This document shows, piece after piece, positions 42,370-51,935 of a stretch of 64,000 bases of DNA. Origin of the DNA: CAIVAT01 sp037133475. Lineage in GTDB: Bacteria; Bacteroidota; Bacteroidia; Bacteroidales; FEN-979. The stretch's first letter is position 1, and every line of letters begins with the position of its first letter. The notes under the pieces are model-generated. The model ran no database searches. It saw nothing but the letters and a program-made list of their open reading frames with translations, and had not been told where the DNA came from. Location of the stretch: positions 29,138 to 93,137 of the forward strand of contig JBAXOB010000012.1 in assembly GCA_037133475.1 (NCBI GenBank). The letters are read 5' to 3'. The position numbers and the translations under genes were made by a program.

Positions 42370-43310
42370 AGATCAACGACCTTTCGGTAATCGTACCTGT
42401 AAGGGATGAGGCATCCAACATCCCGGTGCTGACCAGCCGTTTGAAACAAACGCTGACCGCGATGAACCATACCTTCGAAATTATCTTTGTGACCGATTTC
42501 AACAGGGATGATACGATCAGGGTGCTGCGACGGGAACATGAATCCGACGGGAGGGTGAAATTCCTGAAGCTGTCGCGTTCGCACGGGCAACATGTTGCGG
42601 TATTTGCCGGTTTACAGGCATCCTCGGGCAGATACGCCGTGATCATGGATGGCGATCTTCAGGACGAACCGGAGGATATCCCGCTGCTCTATGAAATGAT
42701 CAGGTCGGGGTATGATATTGTTTACGGGGTCAAGGAGACAAAAAACGAATCGGCGTTGAGGAACCTGGTCTCCCGCGCTTTTCTCCATATCATCTCGAAC
42801 CTGTCGGATGTGCGGATGGATTTTAATACGAGCATGTTCCGGATCATCTCCAGGAAGACCATTGATGAGGTGTTGAAATACAGGGAGATCGAACCGAGTC
42901 TTACCTTCATCATGGGTTCGCTGAATCTACCGACCGAAAAGGTGCTGGTTGCATCAGGCAAACGGTTTTCGGGAAAAACGAAATATAACTTCCGCCGGCA
43001 GATGAGCCTTGCCATCACCTCGCTGCTCTCCTTTTCAACCAGGCCCATTGAATATGTCTCCATGCTCGGCCTGGTCATTTCGCTGATCAGCTTTATCTAT
43101 TTTATCATCGTGATTATCCAGCGGGTCTTTGAAGGAATCGGGGTGCTGGGCTGGCCAACCATTATCGCACTGATCACCCTGCTGGGGGGGATGCAGCTGT
43201 TTGCCATCGGCATCATCGGGCAATATATCGGCAAGATATTTTTGCAGACTAAAAACAGGCCGCTTTACGTGGTAGAGGAACAGGTCGGGCTGAATGATAA
43301 GACTGAATAA
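42366..43310 (+). CDS. GtrB/ArnC-like polyprenyl-phosphate glycosyltransferase
   Basis: The 314-residue GT2 enzyme has an N-terminal catalytic domain (SVIVPVRDEASNI, FVTDFNRDDT, the metal-binding MDGDLQDEPEDI). Two C-terminal TM helices (about 232-254 and 268-290) end with GQYIGKIFLQTKNRPLYVVEE. This is the arrangement of GtrB/ArnC/DPM-type enzymes that attach a sugar to undecaprenyl phosphate at the inner membrane. It is translationally coupled to the nucleotidyltransferase that may supply its NDP-sugar. It probably serves the GT-C-like protein at 39285 or the four-member family upstream; pairing is inferred from order. Confidence 0.9.
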   Translation: MKINDLSVIVPVRDEASNIPVLTSRLKQTLTAMNHTFEIIFVTDFNRDDTIRVLRREHESDGRVKFLKLSRSHGQHVAVFAGLQASSGRYAVIMDGDLQDEPEDIPLLYEMIRSGYDIVYGVKETKNESALRNLVSRAFLHIISNLSDVRMDFNTSMFRIISRKTIDEVLKYREIEPSLTFIMGSLNLPTEKVLVASGKRFSGKTKYNFRRQMSLAITSLLSFSTRPIEYVSMLGLVISLISFIYFIIVIIQRVFEGIGVLGWPTIIALITLLGGMQLFAIGIIGQYIGKIFLQTKNRPLYVVEEQVGLNDKTE

Positions 43311-43321
43311 AAATACAGAGG

Positions 43322-44173
43322 ATGAAGAAATGTATCATTTGCGGAAGCCTGGATCAGCAAACCCTGTACGATCAAACGCTGCTGAAATGCGCGGGCTGCG
43401 GGTTTGTTACGGCCAACCTTGAAATCGGCCAGCAGGAACTCGCTGCGATCTATTCTGAAAAGTACTTCAAGGGAGATGCCTATGATGACTATGTGCGGGA
43501 TAAGGATGAACTGCAGCACAACTTCAGGGCGAGGTTAAAGAGTGCCGCAAAGTTCATCCCTGCGGAAAAACTCAAGCGGATCTTTGAAATTGGATGCGCC
43601 TATGGTTTTTTTGGCGAGGTGGTTACCCGGGAGTTACAGGCTGAATACACCGGCATCGACATCGCCGCTGAAGCCACCGCCTATGCCAGGAAAACCTTTG
43701 GCCTTGATGCGGTTTGCGGGGATTACCTGGCGTCGTATCATCACAGCCGCCCGTTCGATACGGTGTTCATGTGGGATGTCATCGAACACCTGCAGGACCC
43801 TGTGAAGGTCGTGGCAAAGGTCTCATCCGCGATCTCCCCCGGCGGTTTTATCGTGATCACCACCGGCGATATCGGCGCGTTGCTGCCGCGGATGCAGGGC
43901 CGCAAGTGGCGTATGATCGTTCCTCCCATCCATCTTCATTACTTTAATAAAAAGTCGATCACGAAGCTGCTTGCAATCAATGGGTTCCGCCTGGTCGATA
44001 TCTCCTACCCGTCGGTCTCGCGCAGCCTGAAGATGATCTTTTATTCGCTCTTTATCCTCAACCGTGAGAAATCGCCGGCATTCATGAGGAAAATATATAG
44101 CCTGATCCCCGGGAAGATGCACATCGCCCTGAATACCTATGATATCATGGTGGTTGTAGCACAAAAGGAGTAA
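43322..44173 (+). CDS. Class I SAM-dependent methyltransferase with N-terminal zinc ribbon
   Basis: The 283-residue product opens with a zinc-ribbon-like segment (CIICG, then CAGCGF, residues 4-28). A Rossmann methyltransferase follows with IFEIGCAYGFFGEVV (SAM-binding, about 83-97), YTGIDIA, and MWDVIEHLQDP. This matches Methyltransf_23-type enzymes found in polysaccharide and sugar-modification clusters. The C-terminal part (about 200-283) is helical. It likely methylates a sugar or lipid-linked glycan in this locus. It sits 11 bases after the GtrB-like gene and 38 bases before the second AlgJ-like gene, consistent with one operon. Confidence 0.87.
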   Translation: MKKCIICGSLDQQTLYDQTLLKCAGCGFVTANLEIGQQELAAIYSEKYFKGDAYDDYVRDKDELQHNFRARLKSAAKFIPAEKLKRIFEIGCAYGFFGEVVTRELQAEYTGIDIAAEATAYARKTFGLDAVCGDYLASYHHSRPFDTVFMWDVIEHLQDPVKVVAKVSSAISPGGFIVITTGDIGALLPRMQGRKWRMIVPPIHLHYFNKKSITKLLAINGFRLVDISYPSVSRSLKMIFYSLFILNREKSPAFMRKIYSLIPGKMHIALNTYDIMVVVAQKE

Positions 44174-44211
44174 CCGGCCCGGTAGGAAAATTGAACATTC
44201 ATAATGCTGTT

Positions 44212-45675
44212 ATGCGCCTCATCAAGTCTTGCCTTCTGATTCTCACGCTCCTTGTACTGGCAGCCTCCTCGCTGAACTACCGGAACCGGCTGGTCAGGGA
44301 GGCCCCGCTAACCGGTTATTTCCAGCTGCATGACCTGCCGTCGGTGAAACTGTTTACCTGGAGATCATGGTTTTCCTCCTCTTTCCAGGATGAATTTTCC
44401 GCCCGGGTGAACGACCATGCCGGGCTGCGCAACTCCCTGGTCCGCATCGCCAACCAGGTTGACTATACCCTGTTCGGGAATATCCATGCCGAGGGCTTTA
44501 TCCGCGGCAAAGAGGGATACCTCTTCGAGGAGGATTACATCCACGAATATAACGGCGACTTTTTCATCGGGCAACGGGTCATCGATAAGAAACTGTCACG
44601 GCTGAAAAATGTTTCCGACAGCCTCAACAAGTACAACATACCGCTGCTGCTGGTTTATGAGCCCGGCAAGGCCAGCTTTTATCCCGAATTCATCCCCGAC
44701 AGGTTCCATGCCGGGAAGCCCTCTGCCTCCAATTTATCCTTCTATTTACAGCGAAGCCGCGAACTGGGACTGCCATTTGTCGATATGAACAGCTATTTCC
44801 TGGAGATGAAGGATACTGCACGGTACCCCCTGTTCCCGCGCTACGGCATGCACTGGAGCCTCTACGGTGTCCCTCTGGCCGTCGATACACTCGCCAGGGT
44901 TGCCGGCAAAATGACAGGAAAACAGCTTCCCCGGTTCACGACGAAACGGCTCCTGGAAACTGAAACCCCCGTGGGAACCGACAACGATATCGGCGACCTG
45001 CTCAACCTCGCCTGCCCGATGAAGGCGACCCGGGGCGCCTTCCCGCTGATCGCCTTTGAAAACAGGCCCCCCGCAAACCTGAAGGTGCTGGTCATTGCCG
45101 ACAGCTATTACCTGAATATCATCGAAGGCTATGGCCGGAAGCTGTTTAAAACGCAGGATTACTGGTACTATAATAAAAAAGTATATCCCTTTCAGAACCA
45201 AAACCCTCCTGCCTGTGTCGACAAATCGGACCTGCGCAACAGGCTGAAACAATACGACCTTGTGCTGGTGATGGTCTCGGAGATCAACCTGCACTGCGGC
45301 TTCTGGAATTTCGCCGATGAAGCCTACCTGGCCTTTCACCCGGAACAGAAGGATCCGAAGGTGGACAGCATCGAAAACGTCATCCGGAATGAACGGAGCT
45401 GGTTCAGGTTCATGGTGAAAAAGGCCGTCCAGCGGGGCCAGACACTGGAAGAGGCGATCAACGAGGATGCAACTTATATCTTTAATTCAAATTACAATAA
45501 CTTATCCGGGAAGGGCTCCCGTGATTCGGTTAACCACATCATCTTCGATATCCGGAATAATCCTGACTGGTTTTCACAGATCACAAAAAAGGCGCACGAC
45601 CGCAGGATCACCCTCGATTCGATGCTGATGCTGGATGCGTTTTATTGCTACGAACAATCGAAAAAAAAGCATTAA
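44212..45675 (+). CDS. Second AlgJ/AlgX-like SGNH-fold protein
   Basis: The 487-residue product has an N-terminal membrane or signal segment (MRLIKSCLLILTLLVLAAS). A periplasmic domain follows that is related to the protein at 36458. The likely nucleophile is Ser298 in VLVIADSYYLNI and the histidine is His214 in RYGMHWSLYG, nearly the same residue numbers as in its paralogue. The Asp of the AlgJ D-x-H-W motif is again glycine. I chose the ATG at 44212; an upstream TTG at 44191 adds seven residues before the signal. It is separated from the MBOAT gene by four others, so it may acetylate a different site or glycan using the same membrane donor. Confidence 0.82.
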   Translation: MRLIKSCLLILTLLVLAASSLNYRNRLVREAPLTGYFQLHDLPSVKLFTWRSWFSSSFQDEFSARVNDHAGLRNSLVRIANQVDYTLFGNIHAEGFIRGKEGYLFEEDYIHEYNGDFFIGQRVIDKKLSRLKNVSDSLNKYNIPLLLVYEPGKASFYPEFIPDRFHAGKPSASNLSFYLQRSRELGLPFVDMNSYFLEMKDTARYPLFPRYGMHWSLYGVPLAVDTLARVAGKMTGKQLPRFTTKRLLETETPVGTDNDIGDLLNLACPMKATRGAFPLIAFENRPPANLKVLVIADSYYLNIIEGYGRKLFKTQDYWYYNKKVYPFQNQNPPACVDKSDLRNRLKQYDLVLVMVSEINLHCGFWNFADEAYLAFHPEQKDPKVDSIENVIRNERSWFRFMVKKAVQRGQTLEEAINEDATYIFNSNYNNLSGKGSRDSVNHIIFDIRNNPDWFSQITKKAHDRRITLDSMLMLDAFYCYEQSKKKH

Positions 45676-45680
45676 ATTTG
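45673..45680 (+). promoter_or_regulatory. -7 promoter element upstream of the giant secreted protein
   Basis: TAAATTTG (consensus TAnnTTTG) lies 24 bases before the ATG at 45705, overlapping the stop codon of the AlgJ-like gene. Confidence 0.45.
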
Positions 45681-45704
45681 TAGAGAACCAAAGGGATCCG
45701 CGCC

Positions 45705-48700
45705 ATGAAAAAATGTGTTCTCGTGCTTTTGACTGCCCTTGCCCTCTTTCCAGGAATGCGGTCCATCTCACAGGATCTTCCTTTCCAGAAGGGACTTGAA
45801 CCAGCCTCCCTGACGCCCGATGAACTCTTTGTGCTGTCGAGGGTGCCCAAACTGAAACTTCCCGAATCCTACAAGGGTTCAAAAGCCCCGCTGATGCCCT
45901 CCCAGGTTGACAACTCCACGCAGCCATTTTTCCGCCCGATCACGGCTCAGTCGGGCTACGAATGCGGCCAGTCGGCCGGGATCTCCTTTAACTTCACCTA
46001 CGAGATCGACAGGTTGCGGGGGTTGGCGGCCAACCAGACCACTACGCAGTACCCGTCGCACTTTACCTGGGATTTCCTGAATAACGCGAACAACTACCAG
46101 GGAGCCAGCTTTTTCGACTCGTGGGAGATCGTCAGGGCATGCGGCAATATGAATATCTCCGATTACGGCGGCGCGCAGAACACAGGCGGGTACACCCGCT
46201 GGATATCGGGCTACGACATGTATTACAACGGCATGCACAACCGCATCAACTCGGTGAAGGCCATCCGCGTCGACACCCCCGACGGACTGCAAACGCTGAA
46301 GTACTGGCTGCTCGACCATCTCGAAGGGGCATCGGTTGGCGGGGTTGCCAATATGTACGGGCAGTATTTCGGCACGCCCTCAACGGTGCTTCCTCCCAAC
46401 ACCCCCTATTCGGGCCAGTATGTGCAGCCCTTCTGGGGAAGCAGCCCCTCGCATGCCTGGACCATTTGCGGCTATAACGATTCCATCCGGTACGATTTCA
46501 ACAACGACGGGCAGTACACCAACAACATCGACATCAACGGCGACGGGGTGGTCGACATGCACGACTGGGAGATCGGGGGATTGAAATTTGCCAACGGCTA
46601 TGCCGGTCCCGGCTGGAGCAACTCGGGGTTTTGCTATACCATGTACAAGAACCTGGCCGACAATTCGACAAACGGCGGGATCTGGAACCACACGGTATAT
46701 GTGCTCGACGTGAAGAGCACCTGCTCACCGGTCCTCACCATGAAGGTCACCCTGAAACATACTTCGCGCAACAAGATCAAGGTCACCGCCGGGCTGAACA
46801 CCGACCTGGCAGCAACGGTTCCTTCGGCCACGCTCGAATTCCCCATCTTCAACAACCAGGGGGGCGACCTCTACATGCAGGGAGGCGCCACGGAGGCCGA
46901 CAAAACCATTGAATTCGGACTTGACCTCGCCCCGCTTATCAGCCAGATCGCCAACAACATGCCGGCTAAGTATTTCCTGCAGGTGCAGGAGACCGACCCA
47001 GCCAATGCCTATACCGGCGAGATCGTCGGCTGGTCGCTGGTCGATTACACGCCTACCACGCCGATCATCACCAACTACCCTGTCAACAACGTTGCCCTGG
47101 TGAACAACGATATCACCAGGCTCAGCATGAACTACACCCTGGGATTCAACAAGCCCTATATCACAATTGCCACCCTGCCTCCGGCCCAGCTTTACCAGCC
47201 CTACAGCGCCACGCTTGCGGCAACGGGGGGCACGCCGCCGTATAAGTGGGATGCCAGGCTCGACTACCCCGAAACCGTTGCGGCTGCGACCTTCCCGTCG
47301 GTTACGGCCCAGCAGCTGACCCTCACCAACAACAATACCGGCTATGCCGTTAAAACCCTCGATTTCAACTTTCCCTTTTATAAAAAATTCGTCAGTAAGC
47401 TCTATATCTATGCCGACGGGTATATCCTCTTCGACGATCAGCCCTATACCTGGCCCTATATCATCGACAAGATGCTGCTGTTCAAACAAACCGCCATCCT
47501 GGCCCCCTTCATGACCGACCTGGCCATCTATCCCGCTTTCGCGCAAGGGGTGTGGTTTGAGGGCAACGCCAATTATGCCGTCATCCGGTGGAAGGCATCG
47601 CTTTATAACCTTCCGGGAGGCACCAGTGTCAACTTTGCCGTCAAGATCTATCCGAACGGAACGATCGAATACTATTACGGCGATATGCTCTACCCGGCCG
47701 GTACCGCCTGGACCGGGGGGATGTCGTCGGGAGATAACAAGAATTTCCAGTTTTCGGTGATGAACAGCGCACCCGCCATTGCGGGCGGCGTGATGGATAA
47801 GTTTACCACCTGCAGCTTTCCGCCCGAGATGGATATCAGCGAAGACGGTCATTTCACGGGAACGCCGACCAATTCGTACCAGAACCTGCCGATTAAATTC
47901 GTGGTCACCGACCTTAACAATATATCTTCATCCAAAACACTGCTGTTCAATTCGTTCGGGTTGCTGATCACGCAGACCATTGTTTCGGGAGGCGACAGCC
48001 TCATCGAGTTCGGCGAAACGGCCGACATCTCGCTGAACGTGGTGAATGTCGGGAGCCAGGTGCTCCATAATGTCAGTTTCTGGATCACCAAAAACGATCC
48101 CTGGATCACCCTGACCGACAGCACCGAAAATGTCGCGATCATCACCGGCGGACAGAACCTGAACCTGCCAAACGCCTTCTCCTTCGTCGTTTCGCCGCAG
48201 GTGCCCGACAACCACCCCTTTACCATCATGCTGCATGTACTTTCACAGGAGGGGGGATTCCAGCGGCCGATCGATTGCATTGCCCACGCACCGGTGTTTC
48301 ATGTAACGGGCACGCAACTGCTTGATGGCGATAACGGCCTGCCCGACCCGGGCGAGAGTGCCGACCTGCAGGTGACCTACCGCAACGACGGCAGCGCCAA
48401 GGCATCGTTTGTCAACGTTCATCTTACCACCGCCGATACCAACCTCACCATCAACGCCGGCTCGGCAGGATTCCAGCAGTTCAGGCCCGATTCCTCCAGA
48501 ACCCTTACGTTTCATGTCACGGCAGGAAACCAGGCGCCATCGGAGCATCTGTACAAACTGAAGTCAACCATCACTGCCAATAACAGCTATTCCGGTATCG
48601 ATACGGTTTACCTGTTTTCGGGTCAGATCGTCGAGGATTTTGAAACGGGGAATTTTAATAAATTTCCCTGGTACGCCTCGGGTCAATGGCCCTGGCGGAT

Positions 48701-50129
48701 GGAAACCGGCGTGAAATACGAGGGGAACTACTGCGCCCTCTCGGGACTGATCACCGACAATGCCGAAAGCGTCCTGAACCTCGCCGCGATGGTGCTGACC
48801 GACGGCGATATCAGCTTTTACAAGATGGTCTCCTGTGAACAGGACCCCAGCGGAAGCAGGAACTACGACTACATGGCATTCCAGATCGACAATTTCGAAA
48901 TGGGCCGCTGGGACGGAACCGTTGCCTGGAGCAAGGAAACCTACCATGTTGCAGCCGGCTACCACACCTTTTCCTGGATCTATCACAAAAACGGTTCCGT
49001 TGCGGCCGGTATGGATGGATGTCTCGTCGATTTCATCACCCTGCCGCTTATCGAAGCGATCATTCCGAGCCTTTCGGTCACACCGGCATCCTTTGAAAAG
49101 ACCATAGCAAAGGGGGAAAGTGTGACGGATTCGATCCATATCACAAATACCGGCGGGGGGATGCTGAAGTACAACATCATCGTGTTTGATACTGCGGCCA
49201 ATAAAAAGGCGGCGAACACCGATAACCTTACCGCCTCCTTCGTTTCCTGCAGCGCCACCGGCTTCACGCCGGCCCAGGCGATCAATTGGCTGTTTACCGT
49301 TCACAACCAGAGTACCGACAACGAATATATCAAACAGGTCAAACTCGATTTCCCGCCAGGGGTAATGGTCACGGGGGCAACCAATTTTTCGGGGGGATCG
49401 CTGGGTGACCTGGTTTTTCAGGGAACGCCGGGCAACGGAGCCTCCCTGCACTGGCATGGCGAAAGCGCCGGCGGACTGGGGGTGCTGAAACCCGGCGAAA
49501 CCGCAGTTGCCACTATTACGGGAACCATCGGGAAATCCTTTACCGACGATGTGTTTGTGGTTTACGACCTGCGGGGCGACAGCTCCGGGGTGTTACCCCA
49601 CGAGCAGCCCGGCAGCATCAAGGTGACCAACCAGGGGCTGCCGGATTCGTGGATCACGCTGGCCAACCCAGCGGGAAGCCTCTTCCACGGCCATACCGGC
49701 ACGGTGGCACTGAATATCCATACCGCCTCGCTGGCCATGGGAACCTACCATTGCAAACTGGTGGCGGGCGATTTCTACAACAACAAGGTGGTGATCCCGG
49801 TTACCCTGCATGTTTGGTGGCCCCTGTCAGCAGGCAACCCGGCACCAACTGCCGGTCATGGCCTCAAACCCTGCTTCCCCGATCCCTTTACCACCGAAAC
49901 CACGATCCCCTTCGACCTGGAACATCCCGGAGAGGTCCGGCTTGCGATCTATTCGGCCCAGGGGCTGCTGCTGCGGTCATGGCAGCTTTCTTCCATTGCC
50001 GCTGGCGAACACTCGGTAATTTGGGATGGCAGGGATGATAACGGGCACCAGTTGGCCCCGGGAGTCTATACCTGTCGCATGAATACCCGTGATTACCAGG
50101 GAAGCCGGAAATTGATCCTGATACGCTAA
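45705..50129 (+). CDS. Giant T9SS-secreted papain-like (C1) protein with Ig/CARDB-like domains
   Basis: The 1474-residue product has a signal peptide (1-23) and a papain-fold domain at about 60-335. The nucleophile is probably Cys87 in SGYECGQSAG, with His250 in SHAWTICGYND and Asn328 in WNHT. An EF-hand-like, dockerin-like Ca2+ segment (DFNNDG...NINGDGVVDMHD) is inserted between His and Asn. A long all-beta region follows, with a PPYKWD-type Ig repeat and CARDB-like repeats. The C-terminus (about 1380-1474) resembles FlgD-like/T9SS sorting domains (APGVYTCRMN, LILIR end). It is probably cell-surface attached. The usual CGSCWAF is replaced by CGQSAGISF, so peptidase activity is uncertain. Confidence 0.82.
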   Translation: MKKCVLVLLTALALFPGMRSISQDLPFQKGLEPASLTPDELFVLSRVPKLKLPESYKGSKAPLMPSQVDNSTQPFFRPITAQSGYECGQSAGISFNFTYEIDRLRGLAANQTTTQYPSHFTWDFLNNANNYQGASFFDSWEIVRACGNMNISDYGGAQNTGGYTRWISGYDMYYNGMHNRINSVKAIRVDTPDGLQTLKYWLLDHLEGASVGGVANMYGQYFGTPSTVLPPNTPYSGQYVQPFWGSSPSHAWTICGYNDSIRYDFNNDGQYTNNIDINGDGVVDMHDWEIGGLKFANGYAGPGWSNSGFCYTMYKNLADNSTNGGIWNHTVYVLDVKSTCSPVLTMKVTLKHTSRNKIKVTAGLNTDLAATVPSATLEFPIFNNQGGDLYMQGGATEADKTIEFGLDLAPLISQIANNMPAKYFLQVQETDPANAYTGEIVGWSLVDYTPTTPIITNYPVNNVALVNNDITRLSMNYTLGFNKPYITIATLPPAQLYQPYSATLAATGGTPPYKWDARLDYPETVAAATFPSVTAQQLTLTNNNTGYAVKTLDFNFPFYKKFVSKLYIYADGYILFDDQPYTWPYIIDKMLLFKQTAILAPFMTDLAIYPAFAQGVWFEGNANYAVIRWKASLYNLPGGTSVNFAVKIYPNGTIEYYYGDMLYPAGTAWTGGMSSGDNKNFQFSVMNSAPAIAGGVMDKFTTCSFPPEMDISEDGHFTGTPTNSYQNLPIKFVVTDLNNISSSKTLLFNSFGLLITQTIVSGGDSLIEFGETADISLNVVNVGSQVLHNVSFWITKNDPWITLTDSTENVAIITGGQNLNLPNAFSFVVSPQVPDNHPFTIMLHVLSQEGGFQRPIDCIAHAPVFHVTGTQLLDGDNGLPDPGESADLQVTYRNDGSAKASFVNVHLTTADTNLTINAGSAGFQQFRPDSSRTLTFHVTAGNQAPSEHLYKLKSTITANNSYSGIDTVYLFSGQIVEDFETGNFNKFPWYASGQWPWRMETGVKYEGNYCALSGLITDNAESVLNLAAMVLTDGDISFYKMVSCEQDPSGSRNYDYMAFQIDNFEMGRWDGTVAWSKETYHVAAGYHTFSWIYHKNGSVAAGMDGCLVDFITLPLIEAIIPSLSVTPASFEKTIAKGESVTDSIHITNTGGGMLKYNIIVFDTAANKKAANTDNLTASFVSCSATGFTPAQAINWLFTVHNQSTDNEYIKQVKLDFPPGVMVTGATNFSGGSLGDLVFQGTPGNGASLHWHGESAGGLGVLKPGETAVATITGTIGKSFTDDVFVVYDLRGDSSGVLPHEQPGSIKVTNQGLPDSWITLANPAGSLFHGHTGTVALNIHTASLAMGTYHCKLVAGDFYNNKVVIPVTLHVWWPLSAGNPAPTAGHGLKPCFPDPFTTETTIPFDLEHPGEVRLAIYSAQGLLLRSWQLSSIAAGEHSVIWDGRDDNGHQLAPGVYTCRMNTRDYQGSRKLILIR

Positions 50130-50139
50130 ACCGAACTGC

Positions 50140-51927
50140 ATGAATAAAAAATCGAAAAAACTGCTGGTCTTCAGCCTGTTGCTTTTTGTCTCCATTGTCG
50201 TGGTCGCCCTGGGGCTGAAATACATACCCCTTCATGCCAAGGTGAAGCTGTCGTCGGAAACGGAGTCGGAATTTGAAAATCCCAAAAAAGCAGCGACGCT
50301 TCCGCCCCATACCCTCTACTATGATTTTGAACTGGCCCCCGGGGTTGCGATGCCCGATGGTTTTAAGAAGGGACAGGCACATTCGGGGCAATACAGCGTG
50401 AAGGCATTCGGCCAGAACGCCTACAGTGTAACGGTTGAACGGACCATCCGTGAGGTAGGCATGGAAAACATGAAGGCAGCGGCCCTGAGCGCCTGGATCT
50501 ATGTTTTTCCCACGACCAACGAGGTGAAGGGATCGATGGTATTCAGCGTCGTCAACGACAAGGGCGAAAGCGCCTGCTGGCAGTCGATCGGCGTGAACGA
50601 CCCGGAGGTGCCCAGGGGGCGCTGGTTTAAGATCACTGGTGTTTTTGACCTCTCCGCCATGACCTTCAAACCCGAAAACAAGATCAAGATCTACTTCTGG
50701 AACAACAGCCACACCGACATCCTGATCGACGATTACCGCGTGGTATTAGGCAGTGAGCCTGCACGGCGCGGCGATTCCGCGTGGGCCGATATGACAAAGC
50801 CGGCAGGTTTTTCTGCACGGTTCAACTATCCTCCCTTCCGGGTTGAACTGCTTGAGAAAGTTTCACAGGTATCCACGCCAAAAGCTTCAGAGATAGGGCC
50901 TGGCGACCAGGTGGTGGCCGGCAGTTTTCAGAATACGGGTGCCGACGGACTCTTTTTGGTTCGCGAAGATGGCAGCGCCGGGGCATTTGTATTTTGCCCT
51001 GAAAAGAAGGAGTTCCGGAAGGTGACGGTTGACAATGCCTTGCCATTGGCTGCTCTCGGCAGGATCAACAAGGTTTTAAAGGGAAAATTTCTCGGTACCG
51101 CGGGCGACCAGGTGGTGATCTCCGGCAGCAAAGGATGGATGCTGGCAGCCCTTGAACCTGCTGCCAGTGCGTGTTCCGCCGCTGCTCCCCTTCACACAGG
51201 CCTGAAAGTATTATGGAAATCAACGGTTCCTGCTTCCGGACTCTGCGCCGGCAACTTCAGCGGAGGCCAGCGGTCGGAAATCCTGTCGGTTTCGGACGAC
51301 GGCAGCTGGCAGCTGATGTCGTTCGACCAGCAGGGCAATGGTGGCGGCGCCTGGAAGGTCTTTGCCGAAGATCGCCAGTCGCCGGTGAAGGAGTGGATCC
51401 TCAAAAACAGGGTGGTGACCCTTTCGGGCGGCAGGTTTCTTTCCCATACCGCCACGGACCAGGTGCTGACCGTCGGTCATGCGGCAGGAGAGGCAAAATC
51501 CAGCTATACCATCCTCAGGTTCAGCCCGTCGCGCATGAGGTGGGAATCTGTTTACCCCGAAAAACATGATTTCTGCGGAAAGACCATCGGACTTGATACG
51601 CTGAAAACATCGGATATCTTCTTTGCCATGAACAGCGGCGACGGGGGCGATGGCGGGGTGTTGCGCTACAACCGCGACTGGCGCTTCGACCTGAAGGAGA
51701 TTGGCTTTAACGACAGTACCTTTATCATACGAAATTCCCTTGATTTTCATGGCTATACCCTGGATTATAATCCCAAGTATTATGAATCGCTGGTGCTCAT
51801 TCCCGGCCATTTTCTCACTGGCACCGGGATCTCTTTCCTGGCCGTCGGTCATATGACGAAGGGAGAGCATTATGAGGCGATCCTGCCCGATTTTACAGAT
51901 CTTTATTCCTTTACCACGAAAAAATAG
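50140..51927 (+). CDS. Membrane-anchored protein with jelly-roll module and propeller-like repeats
   Basis: The 595-residue product has one N-terminal TM helix (about 8-28). The jelly-roll module shared with the polytopic proteins follows, from YDFELAPG (Asp62) to KIYFWNNSHTDILIDDYRVV near residue 200. A long region of FG-GAP/VCBS-like repeats follows (about 250-590, such as GPGDQVVAGSFQNTGADGLFLV, KGKFLGTAGDQVVISG and LCAGNFSGGQRSEILSV). This suggests a periplasmic beta-propeller. It lies 10 bases after the giant T9SS protein and eight bases before the GH16-like gene. The shared module ties it to the glycosyltransferase half of the locus. Likely role is glycan binding or assembly; no catalytic motif is seen. 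Confidence 0.75.
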   Translation: MNKKSKKLLVFSLLLFVSIVVVALGLKYIPLHAKVKLSSETESEFENPKKAATLPPHTLYYDFELAPGVAMPDGFKKGQAHSGQYSVKAFGQNAYSVTVERTIREVGMENMKAAALSAWIYVFPTTNEVKGSMVFSVVNDKGESACWQSIGVNDPEVPRGRWFKITGVFDLSAMTFKPENKIKIYFWNNSHTDILIDDYRVVLGSEPARRGDSAWADMTKPAGFSARFNYPPFRVELLEKVSQVSTPKASEIGPGDQVVAGSFQNTGADGLFLVREDGSAGAFVFCPEKKEFRKVTVDNALPLAALGRINKVLKGKFLGTAGDQVVISGSKGWMLAALEPAASACSAAAPLHTGLKVLWKSTVPASGLCAGNFSGGQRSEILSVSDDGSWQLMSFDQQGNGGGAWKVFAEDRQSPVKEWILKNRVVTLSGGRFLSHTATDQVLTVGHAAGEAKSSYTILRFSPSRMRWESVYPEKHDFCGKTIGLDTLKTSDIFFAMNSGDGGDGGVLRYNRDWRFDLKEIGFNDSTFIIRNSLDFHGYTLDYNPKYYESLVLIPGHFLTGTGISFLAVGHMTKGEHYEAILPDFTDLYSFTTKK

Positions 51928-51935
51928 TTCCGATC

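Noticed and set aside
45705..50129. Classical papain protease call
   Set aside because: The active-site motif deviates (CGQS), so only a papain-like fold is claimed.
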